From positions 1 through 64,000 of the forward strand of contig LNET01000117.1 of assembly GCA_001464055.1 (NCBI GenBank): a stretch of DNA of 64,000 nucleotides, given 5' to 3'. Numbering within the stretch: position 1 is the stretch's first letter; each line of letters begins with the position of its first letter. This DNA comes from Burkholderiales bacterium Ga0077543 (GTDB lineage Bacteria > Pseudomonadota > Gammaproteobacteria > Burkholderiales > Burkholderiaceae_C). Shown here one piece after another: positions 8,578 through 16,857 of the stretch. A model generated the notes under the pieces. The model made no database searches. It was not told the origin of the DNA and saw only the letters and a program-made list of their open reading frames with translations. The translations under genes were made by a program, and so were the position numbers.

Positions 8578-10056
8578 ATGACCCGCAGCCTCATCGTCTG
8601 GGGCACCAGCAGCGGTGCCGGCAAGAGCTGGCTGGCCACCGCGCTGTGCCGCGTGGCGGCGTGCCGCGGCATCGCCGTGGCGCCGTTCAAGGCCCAGAAC
8701 ATGAGCAACAACGCGCGTGTCGTGGCCTGTGGCGCAGCGGGTAGCGAAGGCCTCGGCGAGATCGGCTCGGCCCAGTACTTCCAGGCCGTGGCCGCGCGCG
8801 TGGCGCCGCACACCGACATGAACCCGGTGCTGCTCAAGCCCGAGTCCGACACCGCCAGCCAGGTGCTGCTGCACGGCCAGGCGCGCCCCGACCTGAAAGG
8901 CATGCCCTGGCGCGAACGCAGCGCGGTGCTGGCGGTGCAGGCGCGCATCGGCTTCGAGCGTTTGGCGGCACGAAGCGATCTGATCGTCGTCGAAGGCGCA
9001 GGCTCGCCGGCCGAGATCAACCTGGCACAGCAGGACTACGTGAACCTGGGCACGGCGCGCTGGGCTGCGGCGCTGGGGCCGGCGGCGGCGCTGCTGGTCA
9101 GCGACATCGACCGCGGCGGCAGCTTTGCCCATTGCTACGGAACCTGGGCGCTGCTGCCCGACGACCTGCGCGGCCTGCTGAAGGGCTTCGTGCTGAACCG
9201 CTTTCGCGGCGACGCAGCGCTGCTGGCGCCCGGTCCGCAGCAGCTGCAGGACCTGACCGGCGTGCCGCTGGCCGGGGTGCTGCCGATGCGCCGCGACCAC
9301 GGCCTGCCCGAGGAAGACGGCCTGCTGCACCCCGACGAGGCGGGTCGGCACGGCACAGGCCTGCAGGTGGTGGTGATCGCGCCGCCGCACATCAGCAATC
9401 TCGACGAGTTCCTGCCGCTGACCCGGGTGCCCGGCCTGCGGCTGCGCTGGGCGCGCACGCCGGCGCAGGCCGAAGGCGCCGACTGGCTGGTGCTGCCCGG
9501 CAGCAAGCAGGCCAGCGGCGACCTGGCCTGGCTGCGTGCGCAGGGGCTGGACCACACGCTGGCGGCCCACGCCGCCGCCGCCCGCCCGGTGCTGGGCGTG
9601 TGCGGCGGTCTGCAGCTGCTGGGCCAGACCCTGCACGACCCCGAAGGCCACGACGGCCAGCGTGTGGAACAGCTGCCGGGGCTGGGCTTGTTGCCGCTGC
9701 ACACCCGCTTCGGGCCCGACAAGCGCCTGCGCGCAGCGTCTGTCCGTTTTGCGGCCCCGCAGGGCCCCTGGGCGGCCCTGGCCGGCGTGCAGGCGCAGGC
9801 CTATGAAATCCGTTGCGGCTTCAGCACCGCGCCCCCCGCCTGCGCCGTGCTGCACGACGACCAGGGCCAGGCCATCGGCTGGCAGCAGGGCAGCGTGCTC
9901 GGCGTCTATGCCCACGGCCTGTTCGAGCAGGCGGCGATGCTGCAGGCGCTGTTCGGCGTCGTGGTGCCCACGCTGGACAGCGCCTGCGACACCCTGGCCG
10001 ACCTGGTGCAGGAACACCTGGACCCGGCGCTGCTGCGCCGACTGCTCGGAGAATGA
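8578..10056 (+). CDS. cobQ: Cobyric acid synthase
   Basis: CobQ/CbiP amidates side chains of adenosylcobyrinic acid diamide to cobyric acid, using glutamine and ATP. The 492 residues carry an N-terminal dethiobiotin-synthetase-like domain (WGTSSGAGKSWLATALCR, then APFKAQNMSNNARV) and a C-terminal amidotransferase domain with nucleophile Cys in LGVCGGLQLLG (about residue 341) and the catalytic His in YAHGLFE near residue 445. Length is standard. It is embedded in the B12 transport and late synthesis operon. Confidence 0.97.
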   Translation: MTRSLIVWGTSSGAGKSWLATALCRVAACRGIAVAPFKAQNMSNNARVVACGAAGSEGLGEIGSAQYFQAVAARVAPHTDMNPVLLKPESDTASQVLLHGQARPDLKGMPWRERSAVLAVQARIGFERLAARSDLIVVEGAGSPAEINLAQQDYVNLGTARWAAALGPAAALLVSDIDRGGSFAHCYGTWALLPDDLRGLLKGFVLNRFRGDAALLAPGPQQLQDLTGVPLAGVLPMRRDHGLPEEDGLLHPDEAGRHGTGLQVVVIAPPHISNLDEFLPLTRVPGLRLRWARTPAQAEGADWLVLPGSKQASGDLAWLRAQGLDHTLAAHAAAARPVLGVCGGLQLLGQTLHDPEGHDGQRVEQLPGLGLLPLHTRFGPDKRLRAASVRFAAPQGPWAALAGVQAQAYEIRCGFSTAPPACAVLHDDQGQAIGWQQGSVLGVYAHGLFEQAAMLQALFGVVVPTLDSACDTLADLVQEHLDPALLRRLLGE

Positions 10057-10060
10057 GCCC

Positions 10061-10936
10061 ATGAACCCGCCCGAGATTCGTTCCGCGATCCCGCCCGCGA
10101 TCGCGCCCGCGAACCCGCCAGCCAGTGCGCCTGCCACCGGCCCGCAGCGCATCGTCTGCCTGACCGAGGAAACCACCGAGTGGCTGTACCTGCTGGGCGA
10201 AGACGCGCGCATCGTCGGCATCAGCGGCTACACCGTGCGGCCGCGGCGGGCGCGCCAGGAAAAGCCCAAGGTCAGCGCCTTCCTGGACGGCCGCATCGAG
10301 CAGATCGTGGCCCTGCAGCCCGACCTGGTGATCGGTTTTTCCGACATGCAGGCGGCGCTGGCCGACAAGCTGATCCGCGCCGGCCTGAACGTGTTCATCA
10401 CCAACCAGCGCAGCGTGGCCGAAATCTTCGCGACGATGCGGCTGGTGGCCAGCCTGGTGGGCGCGCAGGCGCGTGCCGAGGCCTGGATTGCGAAATGCCA
10501 GGCCGAACACGCACGCATCGCCGCCGTGGCCGCCACCTGGCCGCGCCGGCCCCGGGTGTACTTCGAGGAATGGGACGAGCCGATGATCAGCGCCATCCAG
10601 TGGGTGTCGGAACTGCTGGCGGTGGCCGGCGGTGACGACGTCTTCCCCGAACTGGCCGCGCAGAGCCTGGGCAAGCACCGCGTGATCGCCGACGCGCTTG
10701 AACCGCCCCGGCGTGCCCCCGACATCGTCATCGGTTCCTGGTGCGGCAAGAAGTTCAGGCCCGAGAAGCTGGCCGCACGGCCAGGCTGGGGCGCGATGCC
10801 GGCGGTGGCCGGGCAGCGCCTGCACGAAATCAAGAGCTGCGACATCCTGCAGCCCGGCCCGGCCGCGCTGACCGACGGGCTGGCGCAGCTGCACGCCCAT
10901 TGCGCGGCCTGGGCCGCTTCGGCTTCCGCGCGATGA
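10061..10936 (+). CDS. Second BtuF-like cobalamin-binding protein, no signal peptide
   Basis: A 291-residue protein with the periplasmic-binding fold of BtuF (RIVCLTEETTEWLYLLGEDARIVGISGYT, then IEQIVALQPDLVIGFS). The family usually serves as the receptor of ABC importers. The N-terminus is a proline/alanine-rich stretch (PPAIAPANPPASAPA) with no hydrophobic core and no lipobox, so export is not evident. The ATG at 10061 lies four bases after cobQ and no better upstream start in frame encodes a leader. Its stop overlaps the cobT start (ATGA). It may hold corrinoids in the cytoplasm or be exported by an unrecognised route; both ideas are inference. Confidence 0.8.
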   Translation: MNPPEIRSAIPPAIAPANPPASAPATGPQRIVCLTEETTEWLYLLGEDARIVGISGYTVRPRRARQEKPKVSAFLDGRIEQIVALQPDLVIGFSDMQAALADKLIRAGLNVFITNQRSVAEIFATMRLVASLVGAQARAEAWIAKCQAEHARIAAVAATWPRRPRVYFEEWDEPMISAIQWVSELLAVAGGDDVFPELAAQSLGKHRVIADALEPPRRAPDIVIGSWCGKKFRPEKLAARPGWGAMPAVAGQRLHEIKSCDILQPGPAALTDGLAQLHAHCAAWAASASAR

Positions 10937-12006
10937 CCCTGAGCGTTCCCGTCATCGACTCGGTCGACGATGGCCGGCTGGCGGCCCGGGTGCAGCAGCG
11001 CCTGGACCGCCTGACCAAGCCGCAGGGCGCTCTCGGCCGGCTGGAAGCCCTGGCGCTGCAGGTGGCCCTGGTGCAGGGCCATGCGGCGCCGCGCTGGCAG
11101 GCGCCCCAGCTGGTGGTGTTTGCGGCCGACCACGGGCTGGCGGCGCAGGGGGTGTCGGCCTACCCGGCGGCGGTGACGGCGCAGATGGTGAAGAACATGC
11201 TGGCCGGCGGTGCGGCCGTGTCGGTGCTGGCGCGCCAGCATGGGCTGGCCTTGACGGTGGTGGACTGCGGTGTCGACCACGACTTCACGCCGCAGCCCGG
11301 CCTGCATGTTGCCAAGGTGTGCTGCGGCAGCGCCGACAGCAGCCTGGGCCCGGCCTTGGGCGCTGCGCAGTGCGAGGCGGCCATCGCCAACGGCCGCACC
11401 CTGCTGCGCGGCCTGCCGGGCAACGTGCTGCTGCTGGGCGAGATGGGCATCGCCAACACCTCGGCCGCGACGCTGCTGATGAGCCGCTTGACCGGCCTGC
11501 CGCTGTCGGACTGCGTGGGCTGCGGCACCGGCCTGAACGCCGCGGGCCTGGCCCGCAAGACGGCCGTGCTGCAGCGCGTGCTGCAACGCCACGCCGCGGT
11601 CGAAGGCACGCTGCCGCTGCTGGCCGCCTTCGGGGGTGCCGAGATCGCGACGATGGTGGGCGCGGTGCTGCAGGCCGCGCACGAACGGCGCGTGGTGCTC
11701 GTCGACGGCTTCATCACCACCGCCGCCGTGGCCGTTGCCGCCGCGCTGGCGGGTGCGGCCGCGCCGGCCCTGCTGCAGCGCTGCGTGTTTGCGCACGGCA
11801 GCGCCGAGGCCGGGCACGGCGCCTGGCTGCGGGCGCTGGGGGTGCGCCCCTTGCTCGACCTGGGGTTGCGGCTGGGCGAAGGCTCGGGCGCGGCGCTGGC
11901 CTGGCCGCTGCTGGTGTCGGCATTGCAGTTGCTGGACGGGATGGCCAGTTTCGAAGCCGCCGGCGTGTCCGGGCGCAGCGCGGCCGGGGCAGACCATGTG
12001 GCATGA
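10933..12006 (+). CDS. cobT: Nicotinate-nucleotide-dimethylbenzimidazole phosphoribosyltransferase
   Basis: CobT makes alpha-ribazole-5-phosphate, the lower-ligand nucleotide of cobalamin, from dimethylbenzimidazole and nicotinate mononucleotide. The 357 residues show LTKPQGALGRLE near residue 31, VVFAADHGLAAQGVSAYP, GEMGIANTSAA and the GLRLGEGSGAALA motif whose Glu (about 316) corresponds to the catalytic base. Length matches the family. Start and stop overlap the neighbouring genes by 4 and 11 bases, showing tight operon packing. Confidence 0.97.
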   Translation: MTLSVPVIDSVDDGRLAARVQQRLDRLTKPQGALGRLEALALQVALVQGHAAPRWQAPQLVVFAADHGLAAQGVSAYPAAVTAQMVKNMLAGGAAVSVLARQHGLALTVVDCGVDHDFTPQPGLHVAKVCCGSADSSLGPALGAAQCEAAIANGRTLLRGLPGNVLLLGEMGIANTSAATLLMSRLTGLPLSDCVGCGTGLNAAGLARKTAVLQRVLQRHAAVEGTLPLLAAFGGAEIATMVGAVLQAAHERRVVLVDGFITTAAVAVAAALAGAAAPALLQRCVFAHGSAEAGHGAWLRALGVRPLLDLGLRLGEGSGAALAWPLLVSALQLLDGMASFEAAGVSGRSAAGADHVA

Positions 12007-12778
12007 GCTGCGCCTGTTCTTCATCGCCCTGCAGTTCCTGACGCGTGTGCCCATCCCGCGCTGGGTGGGCTTCCAGCCCGAGTGGCTGCACGACAGCGCC
12101 CGCCACTTTCCCGCCGTGGGCCTGTGCGTGGGCGCCCTGGCCGCCGGCGTGCTTTGGCTGGGCGCGCACGCCTGGACGGCGCTGATCGCGGTGCTGCTGA
12201 GCATGGCCGCGACGATCTGGCTGACCGGCGCCTTCCACGAAGATGGGCTGGCCGACACCTGCGATGGCCTGGGCGGCGCCGTCACGCGCGAGAAGGCGCT
12301 GGCCATCATGAAGGACTCGCGCCTGGGCACGTACGGCGCGGTGGGCCTGCTGCTGGTGCTGGCGCTGAAGGCGGCAGCCCTGCACAGCCTGTCGGTGCGC
12401 GACCTGCTGGCCACGCTGGCCCTGCTGCCGCTGGCCCATGCCTGGTCGCGCAGCGCCACCGTGCTGCTGCTGCGCCTGCTGCCCTACGGCGGCGACGCCG
12501 AGCACGCCAAGGCCAAGCCCCTGGCGCAGCAGGTCGACGGCTTCGGGTTGGCCATCGCCTTGGCCTGGGCGGCCTTGGCGGCGGTGGCCGCAGCGCTGTT
12601 CCTCGACCCCGAGGTGCTGCTGTGGGCAGCACTGGCCGCGGCTTCGGTGACGCTGTGGATGGCGCGCTGGCTGCGCCTGCGCCTGGGCGGCTACACCGGC
12701 GACGCGCTGGGTGCGACGCAGCAGTTCAGCGAACTGGCCATCTACCTGGCGGCACTGGCGGCCATGGCGCGCGGGTGA
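11996..12778 (+). CDS. cobS: Adenosylcobinamide-GDP ribazoletransferase (cobalamin synthase)
   Basis: CobS is an integral inner-membrane enzyme joining adenosylcobinamide-GDP and alpha-ribazole to form cobalamin. The 260 residues start MWHELRLFFIALQFLTRVPIP and contain the metal-binding FHEDGLADTCDGLGG motif near residues 81-95, KDSRLGTYGAVGL, and GGYTGDALGATQQ near the C-terminus, with several hydrophobic helices between. It begins inside the last codons of cobT and its stop overlaps the GTG start of the next gene. Confidence 0.97.
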   Translation: MWHELRLFFIALQFLTRVPIPRWVGFQPEWLHDSARHFPAVGLCVGALAAGVLWLGAHAWTALIAVLLSMAATIWLTGAFHEDGLADTCDGLGGAVTREKALAIMKDSRLGTYGAVGLLLVLALKAAALHSLSVRDLLATLALLPLAHAWSRSATVLLLRLLPYGGDAEHAKAKPLAQQVDGFGLAIALAWAALAAVAAALFLDPEVLLWAALAAASVTLWMARWLRLRLGGYTGDALGATQQFSELAIYLAALAAMARG

Positions 12779-13371
12779 AGCCGCCAGCCAGGCCGTTGCT
12801 GTGGTGCTGGCGGCACCCGCGGGCCATCGGTGCGGCGGGGCGCAGCATCGGTCGCACCGACATTGCGGTGGACCAGCGCAAGGCGCGCCGGCTGGCGCAC
12901 CGTGTCCGCGCACTGGCGCGCCGCGAAGGGCTGGCGCGCGAAGTGTGGGTGTCGCCGCTGGCGCGCAGCCGCGACGTGGGCCGGCATCTGGCGCGCTGGG
13001 GCTGGCGTGTGCATGTCGATGTTCGACTGGCCGAAATGGACTTCGGCTGCTGGGACGGCCGGCCGTGGTCGGACATCGCCTGGGCCGAAGTGGAAGACTG
13101 GCAGCAGGACCTGCTGCACCACGCGCCAGGCGGTGGCGAGACCTTGGCGCAGCTGGCCGCGCGGGTGCAGGCCTTCGTGGCGGACACCACGGCTTCGGGC
13201 GCGCCGCGCCTGGTCGTCGGCCATGGCGGCTGGCTCAATGCCTTGCTGCAACTGCCGCGGCTTCTGCCCCCGGCGCAGGCGCTGGCGGCCTGCGACTGGC
13301 CCGCGCCGCCAGGGCATGGGGCGCGGGTGGTGTGGCCGCTGCCGCAAGCCCCAGGCCGGCCCTTGCGCTGA
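12775..13371 (+). CDS. cobC: CobC-like histidine phosphatase (alpha-ribazole phosphatase)
   Basis: A 198-residue member of the histidine phosphatase (phosphoglycerate mutase) superfamily. The phosphate-accepting motif is WRHPRA (His about 14), RHP replacing the usual RHG; RSR at the second arginine site, the acid in EMDFGCWDGRPW and the second His in VVGHGGWLN are all present. Position after cobS supports removal of the alpha-ribazole phosphate. The start is a GTG at 12775 overlapping the cobS TGA. It appears to end the B12 operon. Confidence 0.85.
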   Translation: MKPPARPLLWCWRHPRAIGAAGRSIGRTDIAVDQRKARRLAHRVRALARREGLAREVWVSPLARSRDVGRHLARWGWRVHVDVRLAEMDFGCWDGRPWSDIAWAEVEDWQQDLLHHAPGGGETLAQLAARVQAFVADTTASGAPRLVVGHGGWLNALLQLPRLLPPAQALAACDWPAPPGHGARVVWPLPQAPGRPLR

Positions 13372-13507
13372 GGCCCGGCTTGCAGCCAGACGGCCCGTGC
13401 CGTCGGTTCGTCGCGCCCGGGCTGCGGTTCATCGCAAGCGCATGGTGCCGCAGGGCGGACTTGCCGATAGTTCATACATCGCAGCCCCACACCCCACGGA
13501 GTCCATC

Positions 13508-13654
13508 ATGTTCCAACGCATCCTTCACCGCGCCTTTTCCTTCGCCCTGGCCGCCATGGTGACAGCCGGCATGCTGGGCGGCATCGACCAGATCTTCCAG
13601 CCCGAGGAAGCCGCGCCGCAATGGGCGCAGCAGGCCAACAGCCCGCGTGCCTGA
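13508..13654 (+). CDS. Small hypothetical protein with one hydrophobic helix
   Basis: A 48-residue protein beginning MFQRILHRAFSFALAAMV, with a hydrophobic stretch to about residue 25 and an acidic, glutamine-rich tail. It could be a small exported or membrane-anchored protein. Thirteen bases separate it from the next small hydrophobic protein, and 136 bases separate it from cobC. I do not recognise a family; coding is inferred from start context and codon usage. Confidence 0.5.
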   Translation: MFQRILHRAFSFALAAMVTAGMLGGIDQIFQPEEAAPQWAQQANSPRA

Positions 13655-13666
13655 GGCCCCTGTCCC

Positions 13667-13870
13667 ATGACCACGCTGCTGTTCTTCATCGGCTGGTGCC
13701 TGCTGTTCGTGCTGAGCTGGCCGCTGGCCTTGCTGGCCCTGTTGCTTGCACCGTTCATCTGGCTGCTGTCGCTGCCGCTGCGGCTGCTGGGCATCACCGT
13801 CGGCGCGGTGTTCGCGCTGATCAAGGCCGTGCTGTTCCTGCCCGTGCGTGTGCTGGGTGGGCGGCCTTGA
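13667..13870 (+). CDS. Small hydrophobic membrane protein
   Basis: A 67-residue protein that is almost entirely hydrophobic: MTTLLFFIGWCLLFVLSWP, then LALLALLLAPFIWLLSLPL, then a third apolar stretch, ending in RVLGGRP. Two to three membrane helices are likely. It directly follows the 48-residue gene, so the pair may be cotranscribed. No family function is known to me. Confidence 0.65.
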   Translation: MTTLLFFIGWCLLFVLSWPLALLALLLAPFIWLLSLPLRLLGITVGAVFALIKAVLFLPVRVLGGRP

Positions 13871-13983
13871 CCGACGCCTGGCCCGCCAACGGGTTGGCTG
13901 GCACTGCGGCGGACCTCCCGCCTGACAATGTGACGGGCGGCGGTGATGAGCTGGCCGCAGGCCTCGGATCGCAGGAAGTTGGC

Positions 13984-14178
13984 TTAGGCTTCGACGAATT
14001 GGGGCGACAGGTACGGCTTGCAGTCTGGGCCCGGGGCCAGCTTGTCGGCCAGGCCGATGGCTTGCAGGCCCACCGAGACCCGGCCTTCGCCACAGCGCAG
14101 CGCGGCGCTGCCCCTCAGGCCGTGGCCGTGACTGGCCAGGAGCATGAGAGTCTGCGTGAGGATCGCTCCATGGCACAT
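13984..14178 (-). CDS. Possible 64-residue ORF at the end of an ABC operon
   Basis: This frame starts at an ATG 11 bases after the ABC permease stop and ends with TAA. It encodes a 64-residue product ending LAPGPDCKPYLSPQFVEA, with codons typical of the neighbourhood. It has no clear ribosome-binding site and no family I recognise. It may be a genuine small gene cotranscribed with the transporter, or chance. The rest of 13871-14189 shows no other credible gene. Confidence 0.3.
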   Translation of the reverse strand: MCHGAILTQTLMLLASHGHGLRGSAALRCGEGRVSVGLQAIGLADKLAPGPDCKPYLSPQFVEA

Positions 14179-14189
14179 GGTTGTGGCGT

Positions 14190-14954
14190 TCAGAAATGGC
14201 CGAGCACACCCAGACTGCGCGCGCGACGCTCCAGCATCGCATAGAGCGCCATGCCCACCGCGCCCCAGAGCAGCCCGTTCGCCGCGATCAGCAGCCAGAC
14301 CTCGGCCCCGGGCTCGGCACCCTGGGCCGTGGCGCGCGCGGTGGCGGCACCCAGCGCATAGGGCAGCCAGGCCAGCGCATTGACGGGGTAGGCCGGCAGA
14401 GCCACCAGTCCGATGACCAGCGGGAACACCGCCACCATCAGCAGTTCGGCCTTCTTCGCCAGCAGCATCACGCCGGCCATGGCGTAGCCCAGGCCCAGCA
14501 GCGCCGGTGCGGCCAGCAGGCAGGCGGCCACGGTCAAGCCCCAGTCGCCTTGCAGTCGGCCACCTGTCAGCACCTGCGTCGCAGCCAGCGCCACCAGCAG
14601 GGTCAGCAGCGCGCCCAGCAGCGTGAGCACCGCGCGCAGGCCGAGCAGCGCCCACAATGGCAGCGGCGCGATGCACAGCTGTTCCAGCGTGCGCTGCTCG
14701 GTTTCCATCTGCACGTCCTGGCTTGCGCTGCCGCTGGCCGCGGCAGCGAACAGCCAGACGGCGAAGCCGACGATCAGCCCGTCGGCGCCGCCCGAAGCCA
14801 GCGATTGCCCGCCGACCGACAGCACCGCGAACAGCAGGCCGCCGAACATCGCAGCCAGAAAGCCGAAGGCCAGCAGGCTTTCGAACCAGTAGCGGCGCTT
14901 GAGTTGCCAGGTGCGCCGCAGCTCGTTGCACAGGTGCGAATGCCAGCGGCTCAC
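14190..14954 (-). CDS. ABC-2-like transporter permease
   Basis: A 254-residue integral membrane protein with about six hydrophobic helices, beginning MSRWHSHLCNELRRTWQLKR with a basic cytoplasmic N-terminus followed by a first helix near residue 25. The topology and the adjacent ATPase point to an ABC-2-type exporter permease, of unknown substrate. Its start overlaps the ATPase stop by four bases. The short QDVQMETEQRTLEQL segment after the second helix resembles the cytoplasmic coupling region of this class. Confidence 0.8.
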   Translation of the reverse strand: MSRWHSHLCNELRRTWQLKRRYWFESLLAFGFLAAMFGGLLFAVLSVGGQSLASGGADGLIVGFAVWLFAAAASGSASQDVQMETEQRTLEQLCIAPLPLWALLGLRAVLTLLGALLTLLVALAATQVLTGGRLQGDWGLTVAACLLAAPALLGLGYAMAGVMLLAKKAELLMVAVFPLVIGLVALPAYPVNALAWLPYALGAATARATAQGAEPGAEVWLLIAANGLLWGAVGMALYAMLERRARSLGVLGHF

Positions 14955-15886
14955 GAGTCTTCACCCACCAGCTGGATGTACTTGTCGCGCAGCGCCACGC
15001 GGCGCAACTGCAGGCTGCGCTGCGCGGGCAGCGCCGGCTGCAAGGCGGCCAGCACGGCGCAGACCTGGGCGTGGTCGCGCAGCGGCAGCTGCCAGTGGCC
15101 GGATGGGGATTCGGCTTGCGGCTGCCAGCCGGGCAGGCCCAGCGCGGCGGGCAGGGCGGGCGGCGGCAGGTCGCCGCTGTCCAGCAGCAGCAGGACTTCG
15201 TGGTCGAGCTTGAGGAAGTCGGCCTGGCTGCCGTCGAAGACCTTCAGGCCGCGGCGCAGGCAGACGATGCGCTGGCTGAGCCGCTCGACGAAGTGCAGGT
15301 CGTGCGAGCCCAGCAGCACCGCCATGCCCTGCTGCGCGGCGTGGCGCACCAGCGCTTCCAGGCGGTCGACGCCGAACAGGTCCAGGCCCAGCGTGGGTTC
15401 GTCCAGCAATGCCAGCGCTGGCCGGTGCACCAGAGTGCCCAGCAGCGAGGCGCGCAGTTTGTGGCCGGTGGACAGCTGGCGCAGCGGCGCATGCACGTCG
15501 GCGATCTCCAGCAGGCGGGCCAGCGTGTCGAAATGGTCGCGGTCGAAGACGGCTTCGCGCAGGCCGCAGAAGTAGCGCGCGTTCTCGAGTGTCGACAAGC
15601 GTTCGTAGCAGGCCCCGCGGCCTTCCAGCAGCACGCCGAATTCACGCAGGTGCGCGGCATGCCGGCCCAGCGGCACGCCCTGGCCACGCCATTGCAGCTG
15701 TCCGCCGTCGGCGCCGCACAGCCCGGTCAGCAGCTTCACGACGGTGGTCTTGCCCGACCCGTTCGGGCCCAGCAGGCCGACGATGTCGCCTGCACCCAGT
15801 TGCATCGAGAAGTCCTGCAGCGCCTGCACGGTGGTGCCGGCACGGCGGTAGGTCTTGGCCGCGTCGTGCAGGGCCAGCAGCGCCAT
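14951..15886 (-). CDS. ABC transporter ATP-binding protein with degenerate signature
   Basis: A 311-residue ABC ATPase with Walker A GPNGSGKTT (about residues 40-48), Walker B ALALLDEPTLGLD (157-169) and H-loop His195 in SHDLHFV. The signature is QLSTGHKLRASL at about 137-148, departing from LSGGQ, as in some exporter ATPases. A C-terminal extension of about 90 residues after the core resembles the regulatory tail of CcmA/NodI-like exporter subunits. It is coupled to the permease by a four-base overlap and sits 12 bases after an exported-protein gene. Confidence 0.85.
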   Translation of the reverse strand: MALLALHDAAKTYRRAGTTVQALQDFSMQLGAGDIVGLLGPNGSGKTTVVKLLTGLCGADGGQLQWRGQGVPLGRHAAHLREFGVLLEGRGACYERLSTLENARYFCGLREAVFDRDHFDTLARLLEIADVHAPLRQLSTGHKLRASLLGTLVHRPALALLDEPTLGLDLFGVDRLEALVRHAAQQGMAVLLGSHDLHFVERLSQRIVCLRRGLKVFDGSQADFLKLDHEVLLLLDSGDLPPPALPAALGLPGWQPQAESPSGHWQLPLRDHAQVCAVLAALQPALPAQRSLQLRRVALRDKYIQLVGEDS

Positions 15887-15898
15887 CGCGGCAGCCGT

Positions 15899-16429
15899 CT
15901 ACTGCAGCCGCCGCACCCGCGGCGAACGGTTCGTGCCGTCGATTTCCAGGTAGTAGGCGCCGGCGAAGCCGCGCCGCACGCGCACCGCCGGGCTGTCGAA
16001 CCACAGCGAGGCGTTCGTGCCGTCTTCGACTTCCCAGACCTGGCCGTTGGCCAGGGTGAAGCGCGTCTTCGGGCCCCAGCCTTCGAAACGGCCGGTGATG
16101 CGGCTGTCGACGGCTTCATCGGGTGAACTGGGCAGGCCGAAGCGGCTGGCGGTCGGGGCCGTCGCTGGCGCAGCTGCAGCCGCCGTGCCGGCGGCAGGGC
16201 GCTGCGTGGCTGCAGCGGCTGAAGTGGGTGAAGCCGCCGCGGGCGCGGCTGTCGTGGGGCGCGTGGGAATGGCGTCGTAGCAGGCCAGTCGCTTGGCGGC
16301 CACGCTTTCCTGGCGGCACTGGTCGAGCGCGGCGTCATTGGCCTGGGCCACAGCGGCCAGGCCCAGGGCCAGGCCCAGCAGCACGGCGGCCGGCCTCGGA
16401 CGCGCTGGCGGCTTGCGTGCCGGCCTCAT
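15899..16429 (-). CDS. Hypothetical exported protein
   Basis: A 176-residue protein with an Arg/Pro-rich N-terminus and a hydrophobic leader (VLLGLALGLAAVAQA). After it comes DQCRQESVAAKRLACYDAIP, the Cys-x-RLxCYD type of segment seen at the start of several small periplasmic proteins, then an Ala/Pro/Thr-rich linker and a C-terminal beta-rich domain (GWGPKTRFTLANGQVWEVED). The two cysteines could form a disulfide in the periplasm. It overlaps the preceding lipoprotein stop by four bases. Function unknown. Confidence 0.75.
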   Translation of the reverse strand: MRPARKPPARPRPAAVLLGLALGLAAVAQANDAALDQCRQESVAAKRLACYDAIPTRPTTAAPAAASPTSAAAATQRPAAGTAAAAAPATAPTASRFGLPSSPDEAVDSRITGRFEGWGPKTRFTLANGQVWEVEDGTNASLWFDSPAVRVRRGFAGAYYLEIDGTNRSPRVRRLQ

Positions 16430-16713
16430 CGGACGTCGGGCACGACCGTGGGAATCTTCTCGGCCATCTCGCGGTCGCGGTTGCGGCGGGCTTCGACTTC
16501 AGCGACCTTGCGGCAGCGCGTGACTTGAATGCGCGAACCGGTGCCTTCTTCACGGCCGCAGACGACGGCGTTGTCGGGCGAGACGGATGCCACTTCGGCC
16601 ACGGGTGCGGCACCGGGGGTGGGCGCGGAGGCACAGCCGGCGAGCACGAGTGCGGCGAGCACGACGCCCAGGCCGCACAGCGGCTGGAGAACGGAGAGGC
16701 TGGGCGTTTTCAT
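16426..16713 (-). CDS. Hypothetical lipoprotein
   Basis: A 95-residue protein starting MKTPSLSVLQPLCGLGVVLA, with a clear lipobox LVLAGC, so probably lipid-anchored. The mature part holds VVCGREEGTGSRIQVTRCRK, with two further cysteines, and a charged C-terminus. The ATG at 16713 is chosen because it gives the lipoprotein signal; the frame is open further upstream. It is the apparent first gene of the exported-protein and ABC exporter series. Confidence 0.8.
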   Translation of the reverse strand: MKTPSLSVLQPLCGLGVVLAALVLAGCASAPTPGAAPVAEVASVSPDNAVVCGREEGTGSRIQVTRCRKVAEVEARRNRDREMAEKIPTVVPDVR

Positions 16714-16857
16714 CGGCAAACCTTCATGGGTGAATCTGCGAGTTTGACATCCTACCGGGACTGTCACTGCGGCAGGGACTGCACGACGTCGCCCTTGTTG
16801 CGCTTCTTGCGCTTGTCGCGCTGGTCGTCTGGGGGATGTCGATGGCGAGCCAGGCCG

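Noticed and set aside
7023..9020. Very long minus-strand open frames opposite btuC, btuD and cobQ
   Set aside because: They lie antisense to well-identified genes, encode Arg/Gly/Ala-rich sequence without family motifs, and are the expected product of high GC at third codon positions.
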